Shown: piece by piece, positions 37,070 to 48,985 of the stretch
Numbering within the stretch: the stretch's first letter is position 1
How the letters are laid out: every line of letters starts with the position of its first letter
Source of the DNA: Cadophora sp. MPI-SDFR-AT-0126
Taxonomy: Eukaryota; Ascomycota; Leotiomycetes; Helotiales; Ploettnerulaceae
Length of the DNA: 64,000 bases
NCBI GenBank assembly: GCA_020747065.1
Contig: JAGMVK010000002.1
Span: forward strand, 2,170,001-2,234,000
Direction of reading: 5' to 3'
The notes under the pieces: generated by a model
The model's database searches: none
The model's input: the letters and a program-made list of their open reading frames with translations, nothing else
Told to the model about the DNA's origin: nothing
Made by a program: the position numbers and the translations under genes

Positions 37070-38262
37070 ATGCCGAACACCAGAGCAAGTCCGGCACCGA
37101 CGCTACGCCGCAGCGGACGGAACAAAATCCCTACCTCCTCCTCCTCGAAGACAGTTGGTGTTACCAAGAAGAAGGACGCTGCTAAGCCAAAGCCTGCCCG
37201 AAAGGCAAAGAAGACCGACCGAGCCATTGCTGTCCTCCCAACAGCCAACAAGACCAGCAAAACCAGCACGCGAAAGCGTTCTGGTGGGGAGGACGAAGCA
37301 CCTGCGCCGAAGGCGAAGAGGGCAAAAACCTCTGAGCCAAAGGCAAAGGCTGCTGTTGCTCCGCTCCTGCACCTCCAAAGCCTGCTACTCACCGGTATGG
37401 CACCCGGTCCAAGAAAGGGGCCGCAATTCCACCACCACCACCACCACCACCACCAGAGCCAGAGTCAGAGTCAGAGTCAGAGCCAGAACCAGAACCAGGA
37501 CCAGGGCCAGAGCCAGAGAACCAGCAACTTCCTCCTCCTCCCGCTCTCGTCCATTCTCTCCCAGCTCCACCTTCTCTTGCAGCTCTCCCTTCTGTCCCAG
37601 CCCTCCCAGCCCCCCCAGCCCTTCCATCTCTTCTCCCTCCACTACCACCGCCTCAACCAGCTCCCTACCAATCCATCTACTCTGCCAACCCCTCTCCCCC
37701 TCCCCCAGCCTCAACCGCCCCCGGCTACCTCTCTCTCACCCGGCACCAATACCGACAGATCGTACCAGCCCGCCACATTCCTGGCTACGAGCCAGCTTAC
37801 GAGCCGCCAACGCAACGGTCAACAGCAGCGTTGAGAAGCCAAGGCGACCAGAAGCGAGCAAACCACCTCGCCAACCTCTCCTACCAGCGGCAGCAGGAAG
37901 CCCGTCTCGGGTACGTGGACGACTGCTCGGACAAGCAGAACCCGCTTCACAAGCGCTTGAGGATGAAGGAGAAGGTCTCGCAGCATCACGGCGACTGGCG
38001 GAGGAGAGTGAGGCAGGAGAGGGAAAGGCAGCACCAGGTGGATGTGAAGGACGGGGTGGAGAAGTGGAAGATGAGTCGGGTGCACGAGAAGTCGCCGCTG
38101 CGGCAGGAGTGTGGTGATGAGTGGGAGATGGAGGAGATGGAGGAGCAGGAGAGGTTGAGGGTGGAGGCGAGGGAGAGGTTTGAGGCGGAGAAGAGGGCAG
38201 GTTTGGTGGAAGATGCGGAGTTGTATGGAGAGGACTATGATCCTTATGCCGAGGATTATTAG
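37070..38262 (+). CDS. Unknown basic/proline-rich/coiled-coil protein, reading frame broken once near 37363
   Basis: The first part, 37070-37363, encodes about 98 residues from ATG in a good leader: MPNTRASPAPTLRRSGRNK, then Lys/Ala-rich repeats such as KKKDAAKPKPARKAKK, as in nuclear or chromatin proteins. The frame then changes by -1. The downstream frame 37363-38262 encodes APPKPATHRYGTRSKKG, a Pro run, a Glu/Pro/Ser repeat (PEPESESESEPEPEP), a Pro/Ala/Leu linker and YLSLTRHQYRQIVP. It ends in a highly charged helix, EEMEEQERLRVEARERFEAEK, closing GEDYDPYAEDY. Both halves read as coding. No good intron joins them without deleting coding-like sequence; GTATGG at 37395 to an AG in the proline run is a weaker option. 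A single missing base near 37363 explains it best. I do not recognise the family. Confidence 0.6.
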
Positions 38263-39923
38263 TTGGGGAGGATTTGTTGTTTCTGCTGCGTCTGTTTCTG
38301 CTTGCCGGAGTTGGGGAGCGGAAAGGAGAAGCGAGCTGGTCTTGCTGTCCCACTTGAGTGTGCTTTTGTTGATACTCTGAGACTGATGAATTCTGATGAC
38401 CGATCCACTCCCCATGATGAAATTTGAACATTCTCCCCATGTGATTTGCATTTGAAGTAATTGGCCTGCCTGCTCTGACGCTAGAAGTGAGACCTCACTC
38501 CACTGAGGCAGCTCTTCACAAAGTCTTTGGGCTTCCAGGATGCTATGCGTGGAACCCCTTCATTCTGTGCAGATGACTACCTCCTAGGTAGCCTACTAAG
38601 GTGCCAACTAGAAGCATTCCAGCTCATGCACCAAGCGAAGACCAAAGCACGTATAGGGCATTCACAAAAAAATGTGGAAAAGACCACTGAAACAGATAAC
38701 GAGCTTTGCAACATGAGTTATGCCAAACTCAATCAAAGCAGAGAAAGACATTACACAAATGAATCTCAAGTAAACAAAGCAAAACCAAGCGACATTTGAA
38801 AATCCTGGTTAAGATATTGCCAACCGAAAGTGACGACATGAGCAATTGAAGAGTGAAGAGGAAACAAAAAGGCTGCGACTCAAATTGAATACCCATTCCT
38901 TGATTCTGCCTCCCTCTTTTGGGAGATTTCACTTGGAGAAGAGGAAAGTTACATCAGTGATACGTAGTAAATAAAGCGGACGTGCCTTCCTCGTCGTGGG
39001 ATTTCATTGCAATCAGGGCTTTGACTGAAAGGGAAGCAGGGACGAAGAAGCCAAAGTCTGAAGTAGACGAAATTTCTTGAAGGTAAGAACAGGTAGGTAG
39101 GTAGGTAGGTAGGTAGGAAGGCCGGAATCAAAAATACCAATCCATGGCATCTCCTAGCTCCAGTCGAATTTTGTCAGACCACGGCCAAGTCGAATGATAA
39201 CTGCAGATCAAGATAAATAAAGGACAAATTAAACATGAATTGAAGCTTGGCAGGATGACAAATTTAGCGGAATGAAAACCTGACGATGCAAAGGCATCTA
39301 CAAATTGAACATGATGTTGTATTGTCTTTGTGCGTGTATCCACTACCTGCTATGCTACATTCATCTCGCCTCTCACTTCACCTCACCAGTACTCCATCGA
39401 CCGGGCCCACATCCTGGCTGGTCTTATCTCATGCCTTCTCTCCACTTCTCGACCCACCATCTCACAACTTTTGGACTTGAATCTCAAATAGCCGGCGAGT
39501 CCCACAGACCTTCGCCTCCCTTCGCTCGCTAACCCACTATGCCACCGTCCCTCATGTTAAAAAAGATATACCTGTAGGATGTCGGATCCCGTGCTGTGCA
39601 ACTTGCATTGCAACGCCTAAACGCCCATGTCTTCAGTTCAGCTCAGTTGAGCTCAGGGTAAAGAACGAAGAGATCCACCCATCCACCTATCCTCTTATCC
39701 CAAAAGCACGCAGAAATCAACAAAAAAAGAACGCTGCAATACACACTAAGCAAGATGCTACCCTCCTCCGTCCCGCTTAAACCTGAAACGGAAAGAAAAA
39801 GTCGCTGCTGTAAAAGCGAAAGCCAACCCTGAACACCATACTAGTAAGCCAATATCGTACCCATATCAGAGGTCGTGCCCAATGAGTTTGTTGCTCAGAT
39901 GCTTGCTTTCTTATTCGCTAACG
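38263..39923. other. Convergent 3' intergenic region
   Basis: 1.66 kb between convergent genes. It carries a GTAG tetranucleotide repeat at 39092-39116. Open frames are short and lack features, so none is called. Confidence 0.5.
39092..39116 (+). repeat. GTAG tetranucleotide microsatellite
   Basis: About six uninterrupted copies of GTAG in intergenic sequence, ending in GGAAGG. Confidence 0.9.
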
Positions 39924-41616
39924 TCATGATCTAGATCCAGATGCTCCATCTTGCGCTCGATGACTGTTACTTCGATCTCTGTGGCTTTGACTCTGGGCCC
40001 TCTCTCGAGCTCTGTCCTCGGCAACGGTGTCGTTGTAGCTAGGGATCGGAGGTGGGGTACTCTGCCGCCTTATCAAAGGAGCTCGTTCGTTGTCTACACT
40101 CCCTCGTGGGCTGTTTGCGTGCGATTGATGAGGGCTGGTATATTCGGGAGGCGCTTCCGAGACACCGAGCCCGACAGTTGAAACTGTGGTGACTGCAGCT
40201 TCTGCACCGCTACCAGTTGCTGCGGTACTCGGCTCGCCTGGCTCATCGTGTGAAGGGATATGGACGAGGTGGGCGAGGGAGATATCTGTTGGAGAACGCA
40301 CAGGTCCAGGACTCGTAGGAGGGCCATGTCTGAAGTTTCCACTCCTCGTCCGTCCATGCCTGGCATCTGGGTAGTTTCCTTGACTACTCTGAGCTCCTTC
40401 TCGTCCAGCTTCCAGCAGAATACTCCCTTGCTCACTTCCATATGGAGGTGGTGGGGCAAGACTTCCTGTCATGGGTGCAAGACCCCACTTCTTTACATTT
40501 GCTTCGATAAAGACAAATCCCGACTGCCCAAAATTGACATGCACTGTGCAGGGTCCGTTTGCACCGACTGCAGGGAACAAGTTCTGGGATTTCAGCCCAT
40601 GGGCAACATCTTCCAGCTTCTTGCCGTTTCGTGTGAAGAATATTGTGCCGGTTCGAGGTCGATATCCAACTCCGATAACATCACCTTGTACAAATTGCGG
40701 TCCATAAGTTGGTCCACTGAATGGCTGGTTATATCTTCGGTGTCCAGTGGATGTGTATGCAACGGAATACTTGTGCCACCCTAGAAACTGATTAGTATCA
40801 TACTCCTTCCCTTCAGAAGTGGATGCAATACCTGGTAACCTGAACAGCGGGTATGGCTTCGTAGCAACACCTATACTGATCAAAGTGGTTTCGGGCTTAT
40901 CGTAAATCTTCGACTCCCAATAATAAACCTCGTTCTGCTTCGGTATCGGCAGGTTCGTCAGTGTCGAGCATTCCGAATCGAAGAACTCAATCTCCGTCCT
41001 CCCTTCTACAAAACAATTCGCAATTTCTAATTCCGGTTCAAACTCCCATGCTGAGACGCCCTTTTCTTGAATCGCAAGATACTGAGATAACGAGATATCG
41101 GTCGGTAAAGAGTCTGGTGGATTCGCTTGAATGAACGCTGTAGCCATCATATTAGCACATTTGTCTTGTTATGTTTGACCCTTCCTAGGCCGCCATGAAC
41201 ACACCTTTTGCCCTCAAATATTCCGTCCGTTGTAAATCATCCATCTCCTCCAGTGCCTCCGCCTCCTCCCTCGCATACGCTTGTTCATCGTCATACTCTC
41301 CCGGCCGCCCGATCCGATCGAGGAAAATGCGACCACTGCTCGTATACCTGAAGAAGTAGACAATGAAGAAAATGAGGGCGATGAGGATGGCGCTGCCAAA
41401 GGAGCTCAGCAGCCCGATCATGACGCCATTGATGGTTGAATCATTGCGCTGCACGCGGACCTCGCTGTCGGTCGGTCGGAAGGTCGTCGTCTGACGGGCG
41501 AGAAAGGCTTGGATCTTTGCCTGGGCATCGATGGCGATGGAGGAGAGCACTGTCGGCGTGGGCGTCGTTATGTGGGAAGTCTTGAGCGTCGTGTGCATCC
41601 CCCGCAGGTCCTCCAT
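39924..41616 (-). CDS. SPRY-domain membrane protein, Ear1/Ssh4-type Rsp5 adaptor
   Basis: Proposed CDS is complement(join(39924..41137,41205..41616)), 541 residues. The 67-bp intron joins YLRAK to AFIQANPPDSLPTDISLSQYL in frame. One membrane segment lies at about 66-89 (VMIGLLSSFGSAILIALIFFIVYFF). A SPRY domain follows at about 205-356 (NEVYYWESKIYDKPETTLISIGVATKPYP, FVQGDVIGVGYRPRTGTIFFTRNGKKL, VHVNFGQSGFVFIEANVKKWG). The disordered tail holds PY motifs for WW domains: PPPPYG at about 368 and PPEYTS at about 471. Membrane anchor, then SPRY, then PPxY is the layout of yeast Ear1 and Ssh4. These endosomal/vacuolar proteins recruit the Rsp5 ubiquitin ligase to membrane cargo. Cargo specificity cannot be read here. 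Confidence 0.9.
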
Positions 41617-42880
41617 GGTTGCTATTCCGTCCCTCTGGGCTTATCGCACCCCGTCGGTCGGTCGGTCGTCGTCGTCGTCTGCCTTCGTTGTTTCGAGTAT
41701 TTCCTGCCTCGAATTAAGGTTGCGTACCGGCGTTCTCGGCCAGCGAGTCAAAGATCAATCTTTGAGGATGCGTGGGTTGTCGCGGACGACGATGAGGCTT
41801 TTGGGAGGTTTGTTTGTGAGTGAGGAGTGAGGGAGTGGTCGGATACTCCTCAGAATCAGGTAGACTGGACTGGACTGGGCTGGGCGCAGGGCACTGGGAT
41901 GGCGCAGGGATCGTTCACTGCGGTGCACTGAAGTGTGGCGTCACACAACTCACATGCACCGCCGTTCGCAACCAGTGATACGAATCATAATGGAGATTAA
42001 GAAAACGAAACGGTGTAGCCTGTTAATTGATGATGAGAGAGGGCGACATCTAATTCAAATATCTTCAAATTGAGGTCCAAAAATGTTTGGGCTCTGGAAT
42101 TGCAAGTAAAACATAAATGTGGTCCGGAGCTATCGAAATGTGCCCTTACTTGAGGCGCACGCATAGGCTTGTCTTTGTCGGACTTGACTGAAATAAACTG
42201 TGCGAGTTTCAAAAAGCGCCGCTGCACGTATCAAGCTCTGTTTCAACGACTCCAATTCGAGCATTCACGCCATAGCCGATCTCAACTTTGTGAGTGGTAA
42301 GCAGTTTGACTTGTTGAGGAGCCTCATGGGATGATTCGAGGAGCGATCCTTTGATATGTGCTGGAAACTTGTCTTGAGATATGGCGGCGCTATGCAACCA
42401 TAGAACCTTGGTACCACGAAAGAAGGAAGACGCGGTGTCTTTGATCGTTAAATGGCATTCTCCACACTATCAAGCATTCGATACTTCTGATCCCAAAAGA
42501 AAAGCGCGGGACCTTGAGAAATGCCTCCATGGTTGTTAGAAGCGGATTCATGATGCGTTTGCAATGGAATGTGTAGGGCGATGTTTTGTAAAGAAATAGT
42601 AACCTTGTCATTGGGATGCAACGTAGGCTAGCAGCCAGAAGTATCGCGTGTCCAGTCTTGCATTACTCTTGAAGTCTGAAGTTCCTTGGTGTCTTTGTCG
42701 ACCTAGTCTATGTGAGTACTCGTACTCGTACCATTGCAGTTGACCTGTAGCTCTCACTCCCTCCCCTCCGATCTGAGATTCTCCAACGCCACAAAATGCA
42801 TCCCAAGAAACACAAATCCATGATATCTAAATGCGCCGCAGCTTTCCTAACAAGCCGTATTATCACCCACCGATATCACA
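41617..42880. other. Intergenic region between SPRY and UCH37 genes
   Basis: 1.26 kb. It begins with the SPRY gene leader/promoter, including GTCG repeats at 41651-41680 and GGACT/GGGCT repeats at about 41862-41885. The rest is the 3' region of the UCH37 gene. No convincing gene. Confidence 0.5.
41651..41680 (+). repeat. GGTC/GTC short tandem repeat
   Basis: Runs of TCGG followed by GTC triplets just upstream of the SPRY gene start. A similar TCGGTCGGTCGG stretch occurs within that gene's first exon near 41467. Confidence 0.6.
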
Positions 42881-43950
42881 TCACCCGGCCATCTCCTCGT
42901 CCTCGTCCTCATCCGCCGCACCACCTTTCTTCTTGCGGTCCTCGGATCTCGCCTTAGTCTTCTTCTTCGCATCATCAATCCACTTGATATAAGCATCCGG
43001 TCCCTCCTTCAACTTATCCGCAATAACGCCCTTGAGTACCTCCCCAGCAAAGCCAACAAAATTGTGTCTCCTCAACGCATTCTCAAACTGCCAATCACTC
43101 CTCTTCTGCTCCTCCCTGTACAGCATCTCCTGATCACCAACCTCCCTTGCCCGAATTCTCAAGTCCCTAACCATAGCGAGCAAGTTGAACCTAATTTCAT
43201 GTGCAGGATATCGCCCGATCCGTCTTTGCAGAACCGGAATGACCTTCTCTGGGAACTCCTCGAATGTGCTGGGACCATGTGCAATGGGCGCCGGTTGCAG
43301 GCCATCCAACTCATAGAGAACGCCATTGATTGGGGTATATGCAATGAAATGGTAAACGTCGTCGTCATCCGTCGCCGTCCTCTGTGTCTCATCCACGAAC
43401 GGACTGCTCTTCGCAAAGCTATTATGCACATCCCGAATTAACTCGCTGTTGCTCAAACACTCCCCTCTAAACTCCGCTGGGAACCCCGCGGTGAATTCCT
43501 TGAAGTCCTTCAACGGTGCTCCGACATCGATCTCGCCGGTCTTGTTCAGGAGTACCGAGAGTAGGGCTTGGGTACCACAGGCATTTTGTATGGTTTGGGC
43601 GGCGAAGAAGAGGTTCTCGGCCGCCGCATAGTCGTACTGTCCGTCCTTTGGTGTGCCATCTGCGTTGGCTTTCTCGCCCGTGGGGTATTTGAAGAGAAAG
43701 ATAACTCCGTAGACTGGACCGAGTTGGCGCAGGTAGTCGGCATCCAGCGTGATCATCTCCTCGAATTGCACATCTTTGACTCCAAGGTTGTCGAGCAGGA
43801 AGGTGAAGACACCCTAGAAAACGTCAGTTCACAGCTATTTCTAAGCATCATTTTCTAATACGAACGGCGTCCGATTCAACTATTAAGGTATTAGTATAGA
43901 GAGCGAATTGTAGAAGAACAAGACTTACTTGTGTTCCAACCGCCAGACAT
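42881..43950 (-). CDS. Ubiquitin C-terminal hydrolase, UCH37/UCHL5 type
   Basis: Proposed CDS is complement(join(42881..43813,43866..43879,43929..43950)), 322 residues. Exon 1 gives MSGGWNT and exon 2 is only 14 nt. Their join yields MSGGWNTIESDAGVFTFLLDNLGV, the standard start of the family. Catalytic Cys is at about 91 in QNACGTQALLS, His at about 167 in DDVYHFIAY, Asp at about 182 in YELDGL. The C-terminal tail after the core (RRHNFVGFAGEVLKGVIADKLKEG, then Lys/Asp-rich) matches the UCH37-like extension that binds the proteasome or other partners in animals and fission yeast. Length suits UCH37 rather than the short UCHL1/Yuh1 type. It removes ubiquitin from chains at the proteasome; a chromatin role is also known in animals. 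The end EDEDEEMAG is acidic. Confidence 0.93.
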
Positions 43951-44714
43951 TTTGGCAGTTGTTCTCACCTATGGTGAAGCTCAGAGCTCCGGGCTCAAGA
44001 AGCTCCAAAATAAAGCTCCGCCAGCGACGCGATAGCGCTTGTCCGAAGCCAATCTTGGCATTCATAAATCCACGTGATATTGCATAAAAGTTGTGAAACC
44101 CAATGACCGGAATTCCGGGTCAACGGTTGGGAGTGCTCACAGATTTTTACGTACTTCTGCATCAAGGATTCCGACTTTGGATGCTTTGTGGGGTTAGTCA
44201 ATCTTCCAGTCAACTTGCGGCTGGATTTGCTGCTCTTGGCGATGAAGGCGGTCAGGAAGCGAAAGAAAGAAAACAATGGAACATGCAGATTGTACGCAGA
44301 GCGGAGCGTCCATAAGAAATTGACAAATAACACAGGTTTCAGAATAATCCATACTTGAGGTTAGGTAAATCCTTGATTCTCTACTGATCTCATCGAGTAT
44401 CAACCCAACAATGTGCACTGATTTGCACTTCAAAAAGCCGCTATGTCTAAACGCCTAATTTTCCAACAAGTTGCCAAAATTCCAAATGAGCTCCGACAGC
44501 TCCTTATTCCTTCAAAACTCCGTTTTCCATGCATGTATCGAGGTATATAATTCGTAAGGACCGTGGGTATGTATTCGTACAAGAATATCATAAAGACATC
44601 ATAAGGGTCGTAAGCCGTTAGAGTAACAGGTATTCAAGGAAAGTCGTAAAATGTGGTAGAACAATTAGGCTCGAGATTCGTATAATCTCTGGTGGTTCGT
44701 GGGGGACAGAGTAA
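43951..44714. other. Intergenic region between UCH37 and Zn2Cys6 genes
   Basis: 764 bp holding the UCH37 promoter and the 3' region of the transcription-factor gene. Nothing else is seen. Confidence 0.5.
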
Positions 44715-47060
44715 TTAAGTCTCGCGCTCCTTGCCATTTCCGGAGTGACCAGCCGGAGAAGGAACGCGAGATGGATTGCGAGGAGGAAAGCTGGGTAGGT
44801 GCGGAATCTGGGGGTGGTGTTGGGGCATCTGATACATGCCTTGCTCGTGGGCATGCTCAAATTTGATCTGTTGATGTTGTTGCTGTTGCGGTTCGAATTG
44901 GATGTGCTGATCTTCAGGGGTTCGAGATTCGAATTTGAAGACTGGTGGTGTCCTGGGCGAGATGTTAAATCCTTTCGTCCGACAATTTATATCCACACGG
45001 TGGTCGGAAGCACAAACCCGCCGAAATTCGAGCCTGGGCCCCCCTGCCCATCATAAAGAGCAAAATCGTCCCCTTGGTCGCTGTAGACGATGGAACCTTC
45101 CCCAAAATTCGAAGAAGCGGGACTATGGTAACCACCAAATCCGCTTGGGGACGGTATTCCGAGATAATGGTTCGTGAACGGATCAAGTGTCAGTGGGCTG
45201 ATGGCGGAGGCGGACATTGGATCAGGCGGCATAGTCATGAGGTGCTCTTGCGAGTAAGTGAATGCTGGATTGCCATACGGAGAGAGCGAGACTGTAGATG
45301 GATATGTTTCGGCCATACTGTACTCGTTGCCGTGAAAGGTCGGGAACGAGGCAGTCCTCTCAGGTTGAATCCAGCCCATGCGACTTCGAAACTTGGAGAC
45401 CATGTCGATGGGGTACTCCATGAGGTGGAGTGGAGTCTGCATATTCGAGTCCGACGACTGAGAAACGTTTATCGAGAAGAGTCTTCGTGCAATCTCTTCA
45501 ATGGGGCAGAGAGATAGACTTCCAAAATACGCAGCTCCAACCTCTAGATGGTAAATTAGTACTGTTTAGACATTGAAGACAGGGGCATTGTAATTTTGAG
45601 GACTGAAGAATGCATACCTGGAAATAGTGGCTCGACGACCAATGCCACAGTGTAGTAATGGGCCAGGATGACTAACGCAGAGGGAGATCCTCGGGTCTGC
45701 TGCAAGAACATAACTGGAAGCCAGAACAACCAAGCTCGAAGAGGGTTGAGCATCTCGAAACGTTGAGCAGCGGTGTGGCTTGGCGAAACCTTTCGAACAC
45801 CTCGAACAAAGCTCATCAGTTGCTGGATAGCCTTGGTGTCTTCCCCATTTCCCTTCAAGTGAGCTTCGACCTTCTGGAGCTGAGTATAAGCTTGTTGCAG
45901 GGAGTCCAAGTCCTGTTTCCGTGGGTTGCTAAGTTTCTTGTGGCCAGGAGCTACTTGTGAATCAGTACTGTTTTGGTTCAATGACCCAAGATTTCGGGTA
46001 CACATCAGGAAAAGAGAATAAACCATGCTTACCTGGAGATGGAGGGGCGGTCGGGAAGGTGCTTTGCTCTGCAATAAAGTCGCCGAATTGAGACTCGTTC
46101 TTCCACGGCTGCATGGCATCGATGACCTATTGAATGGTTAGTTACATACAATACCGCAGAACGGTTTCACAACATACGGAAGAGGTCCCATGCATCAATT
46201 GGGTCCAACCACGCCTGTTTGCCAGTCAATAAGTGTAACCTGAAGAGCTCTCGGATTCACCGACCATTCAGTCGCTTGCCAGGAGAGTAAGAGCGAAGCG
46301 GCGAGAACAGCATCAGAGTTCTGCCTGGAGAATCCACCGATTGCCTCATGCAAACCCTTCAGGGCGATTCCTCGATGCTCGTAAGCGATATTTGCGGTGA
46401 GTGGACAATCCGTCAACCATGCCAAATGTGTCGCGGACAAAGCCAAAAGTGCATGCATAACAAATTGGTAGTCCGTTCCGATTTTGAGAAACCTGCCATC
46501 TTGTAAGCAAACTACATGATTCCCCCTGCAATAATTGGTACTTACAGTGGAATTTGACGAGTCCAGATAGTAAAGTTACCAGCATCATGTGCAGAAAGCT
46601 CGGATGAGACTGAAGCAACGTGATGGATCAGGCGAAGGTCTTCAAAAGAGAAAAACTGAGGTGCTGGGGCTGGGTAGATGTATAAATCCGGGAATGGGAA
46701 GCTGCCAGTTTGTTGCCAACGTTCAATCTCTGCCTCAATTTCCGGAGTCCACAGCAGGTCTGCCCTTTCAGGAGTGACTGCTCTTTCTTCTTGCACAGGC
46801 ATATCCATGTAAGGACACCGGCAATTATGCTTGGTACAATTTCGGCTGGTTTTTGATTAGACTCGGGTCCAAATTGTCTTTCCTCGCTGGAAACTCGACT
46901 TACCATTGAGGGAAGTTTTCGTCACATCGGATGTGTCTTCGCTTACAGGTTTCACAGCCTTTGCGAGATTTGGTGTGACTGTTTGCTGTTAGTGATTGTG
47001 AATACTTGTAAAGAGTTCAACATACCTCCGACGTGGAGGTCCACCACCGGGCCCAGCCAT
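44715..47060 (-). CDS. Zn2Cys6 transcription factor, Upc2/sterol-uptake-control-like
   Basis: Proposed nine exons: complement(join(44715..44952,45018..45543,45618..45950,46033..46126,46178..46214,46265..46492,46546..46845,46904..46978,47026..47060)), 621 residues; every join keeps frame. Exons 1-3 build the finger: SHTKSRKGCETCKRRHIRCDE then FPQC-RNCTKHNCRC, i.e. six Cys with the HTKSRKGC lead-in typical of the Upc2-like group. The middle (HHVASVSS...LLALSATHLAWLT...LSWQATEW...VIDAMQPW) matches the fungal regulatory domain of that group. The C-terminal third is Ser/Pro/Tyr-rich and ends in a Gln/His-rich piece. If the last intron (44953-45017, donor GTTTGT) is kept, translation stops at 44987 and gives 552 residues. 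Family members often control sterol or lipid genes, but the targets here are unknown. About 11 kb without genes lies upstream. Confidence 0.88.
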
Positions 47061-47920
47061 TTAGACGGTTGAGGGGGGAAGATAGAAGACGACGAGGCTT
47101 GAACGAGTGAAAGCCGTCGACGAGGCTCCTGATCTTATGGTTGATCAGTCGGCTTTGGACTGATGAGGGGATGGCGCTGAAGGAGAAACAGGCAGATCAG
47201 GTACCCGATATTTGATGGGCCTGAAGCTGTTGGGTATATGTAATGTCGAGCGAGTGTGGTAAGGCTGCAGGAGCAGTCCGGGACAACTTTCTGTATGAAT
47301 ACAGCCAGTTATGTATGGCGCAGCGGCTGAAGGTAATGTAACCGTCCTCCGATCTCGATGGTATATCGGCGGGGCCAGGAACAAGTAAGCATCAACGCTG
47401 GGATGGTTTGCTGTAGCCGGAGGCCCTGGACTGAAATGTATCGTGACACAGGTGTACTGTAGTTCAACGAGAGTGATTCAAAGCTACGAAAGGAAGAATA
47501 TCCTCCGAAGGCTTGCTGTAGGCTAGGGCTGAGTGAGGGCTACGCAACGCAAAAGCGAATGACAGGAGCCAACGAGGGCTTCCTAGTGATAGATTCACAA
47601 AGCGAATGTGGGTAGAGGGAGGTGAGCTGCGGGCTGAATTATCTGTTTTCAATGATCCTGCAAAAACATGTTGGACCTGGCGATGTGGGCAACTTAATAG
47701 AAATGGATGGTGGTGGCAGAATCACCGAAAGAGGAAAGGTCTGGAGAGTGTGGCTAAGGCGGAGGCAGCGGAGAGCGCTTGTAAGAAGTGCATTGGTAGG
47801 GCAGGGGAGGTGGATCAGTAAGTAGCGGGATGTGAGGGTGAGAGCGGCGAGGGGGGGGCAGGGAGGCCAGGGAAGATCGAAAATAACAAATGCGATTTGG
47901 CAGGGTCGGCATCAATAATG

Positions 47921-47943
47921 GAGGAGGGAGAGAGAGAGAGAGA
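47921..47943 (+). repeat. GA-rich microsatellite
   Basis: GAGGAGGGAGAGAGAGAGAG-type run in the upstream region of the Zn2Cys6 factor. Confidence 0.8.
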
Positions 47944-48950
47944 ACTGGGTGATTGGTAGATGATGGGTGGTAGGTAGTAGGTGGAGAGAGAAGTGGATGC
48001 GGATGGGGGTCGATGGTCAGTCAGTCAGTAGTAGTCAGTTGGAACGAGCAGCGAGTAACGTTGGGTGGAGCTCGACATAGTAGCGTCGAAGTTAACGGCA
48101 GCCGCGAGAGACGGCGTAGGCCAGCAAACTTTGAGCGAACGAGCGAGGCGAAACTCCCTCTGAGGCCAGCAGCTAGCTAGCATCATAACAGTAATAGCAT
48201 TGTTTCAGTCAGTTCAGACTTTTTGGAATTCCCGGGGGCGATCTTGGGGCTGTTTGATAAGACGAACAGAGCTTCGGTCGGGCTGCAGGCTAGAGTTCGA
48301 GGTAGCTAGACAAAGAAGTGGGGGGGCATTTAAGTCCGCCCTAGGGCCAGCGGCGATGTCATCAAGCGACTGGAAGCGTGGCAGGGCAGATCATAGCGCC
48401 GTTGGGTCGGTACGGCCTCTAAGAAAAGGGATGGACGGCCGAGGGTGGACTCGCTAGAGCTACTCGTTGGTTGGTGTTGTTGTGTTACTGTAAATGGAGC
48501 TGGACGATATTTGCCTGAAGAGGCAACTGAACTGAGAAACAAAACACTCAGTCATACACACTGTACTGGTCACAGCCCTGCTGGTCAGGTCTCCCAACTA
48601 TATTGGATGGGGCGGCGGTGAGCCTGAAGGTGGCCAACAGCTGCTTGACCTGCCTGCCCGACCGACGCTTGGCTCCAGGATTGGGTCATCCGATCTGGGG
48701 CGAGCGAAGATCAGAAGATAAAATCTACTTATTTTGCTTGCTCGCTTGCTTGCTTGCCCTATGAAGCCGGCGATGTGATGTGACGCATGCATGTGTACTC
48801 GGAATAAGGTGAGACCAGGCTTTTGCGTGCGTGCGTGAATCGAGCGAGCGAGCGAGCCAGCCAGAGAAGGCGGGAAGAAGAGTGAGTGCAAGGGCAACAG
48901 CAAAACAAGTGCATCTCCATCGTGGGTTGTGGTGGTGGTACTGTAGTGTG

Positions 48951-48985
48951 GTGTGCATGTGTTCCAAAAATAAACACATGCACAC
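48951..48985. repeat. Perfect inverted repeat (13-bp arms, 9-nt loop)
   Basis: Left arm GTGTGCATGTGTT (48951-48963) and right arm AACACATGCACAC (48973-48985) are exact reverse complements around CCAAAAATA. If transcribed this would form a stable stem-loop; as DNA it could be a protein-binding or cruciform site. It lies about 1.9 kb upstream of the Zn2Cys6 start codon. Function is unknown. Confidence 0.8.

Noticed and set aside
37155..38117. 320-codon frame in the third phase of the 37 kb gene
   Set aside because: Arg/Ser/Pro/Thr low-complexity shadow of the repeat-rich coding sequence; the other two frames explain start, charged helix and stop better.
37736..38440. Antisense frames of 210-234 codons
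   Set aside because: Pro/Ser-rich reverse reading of the Glu/Arg-rich coding helix.
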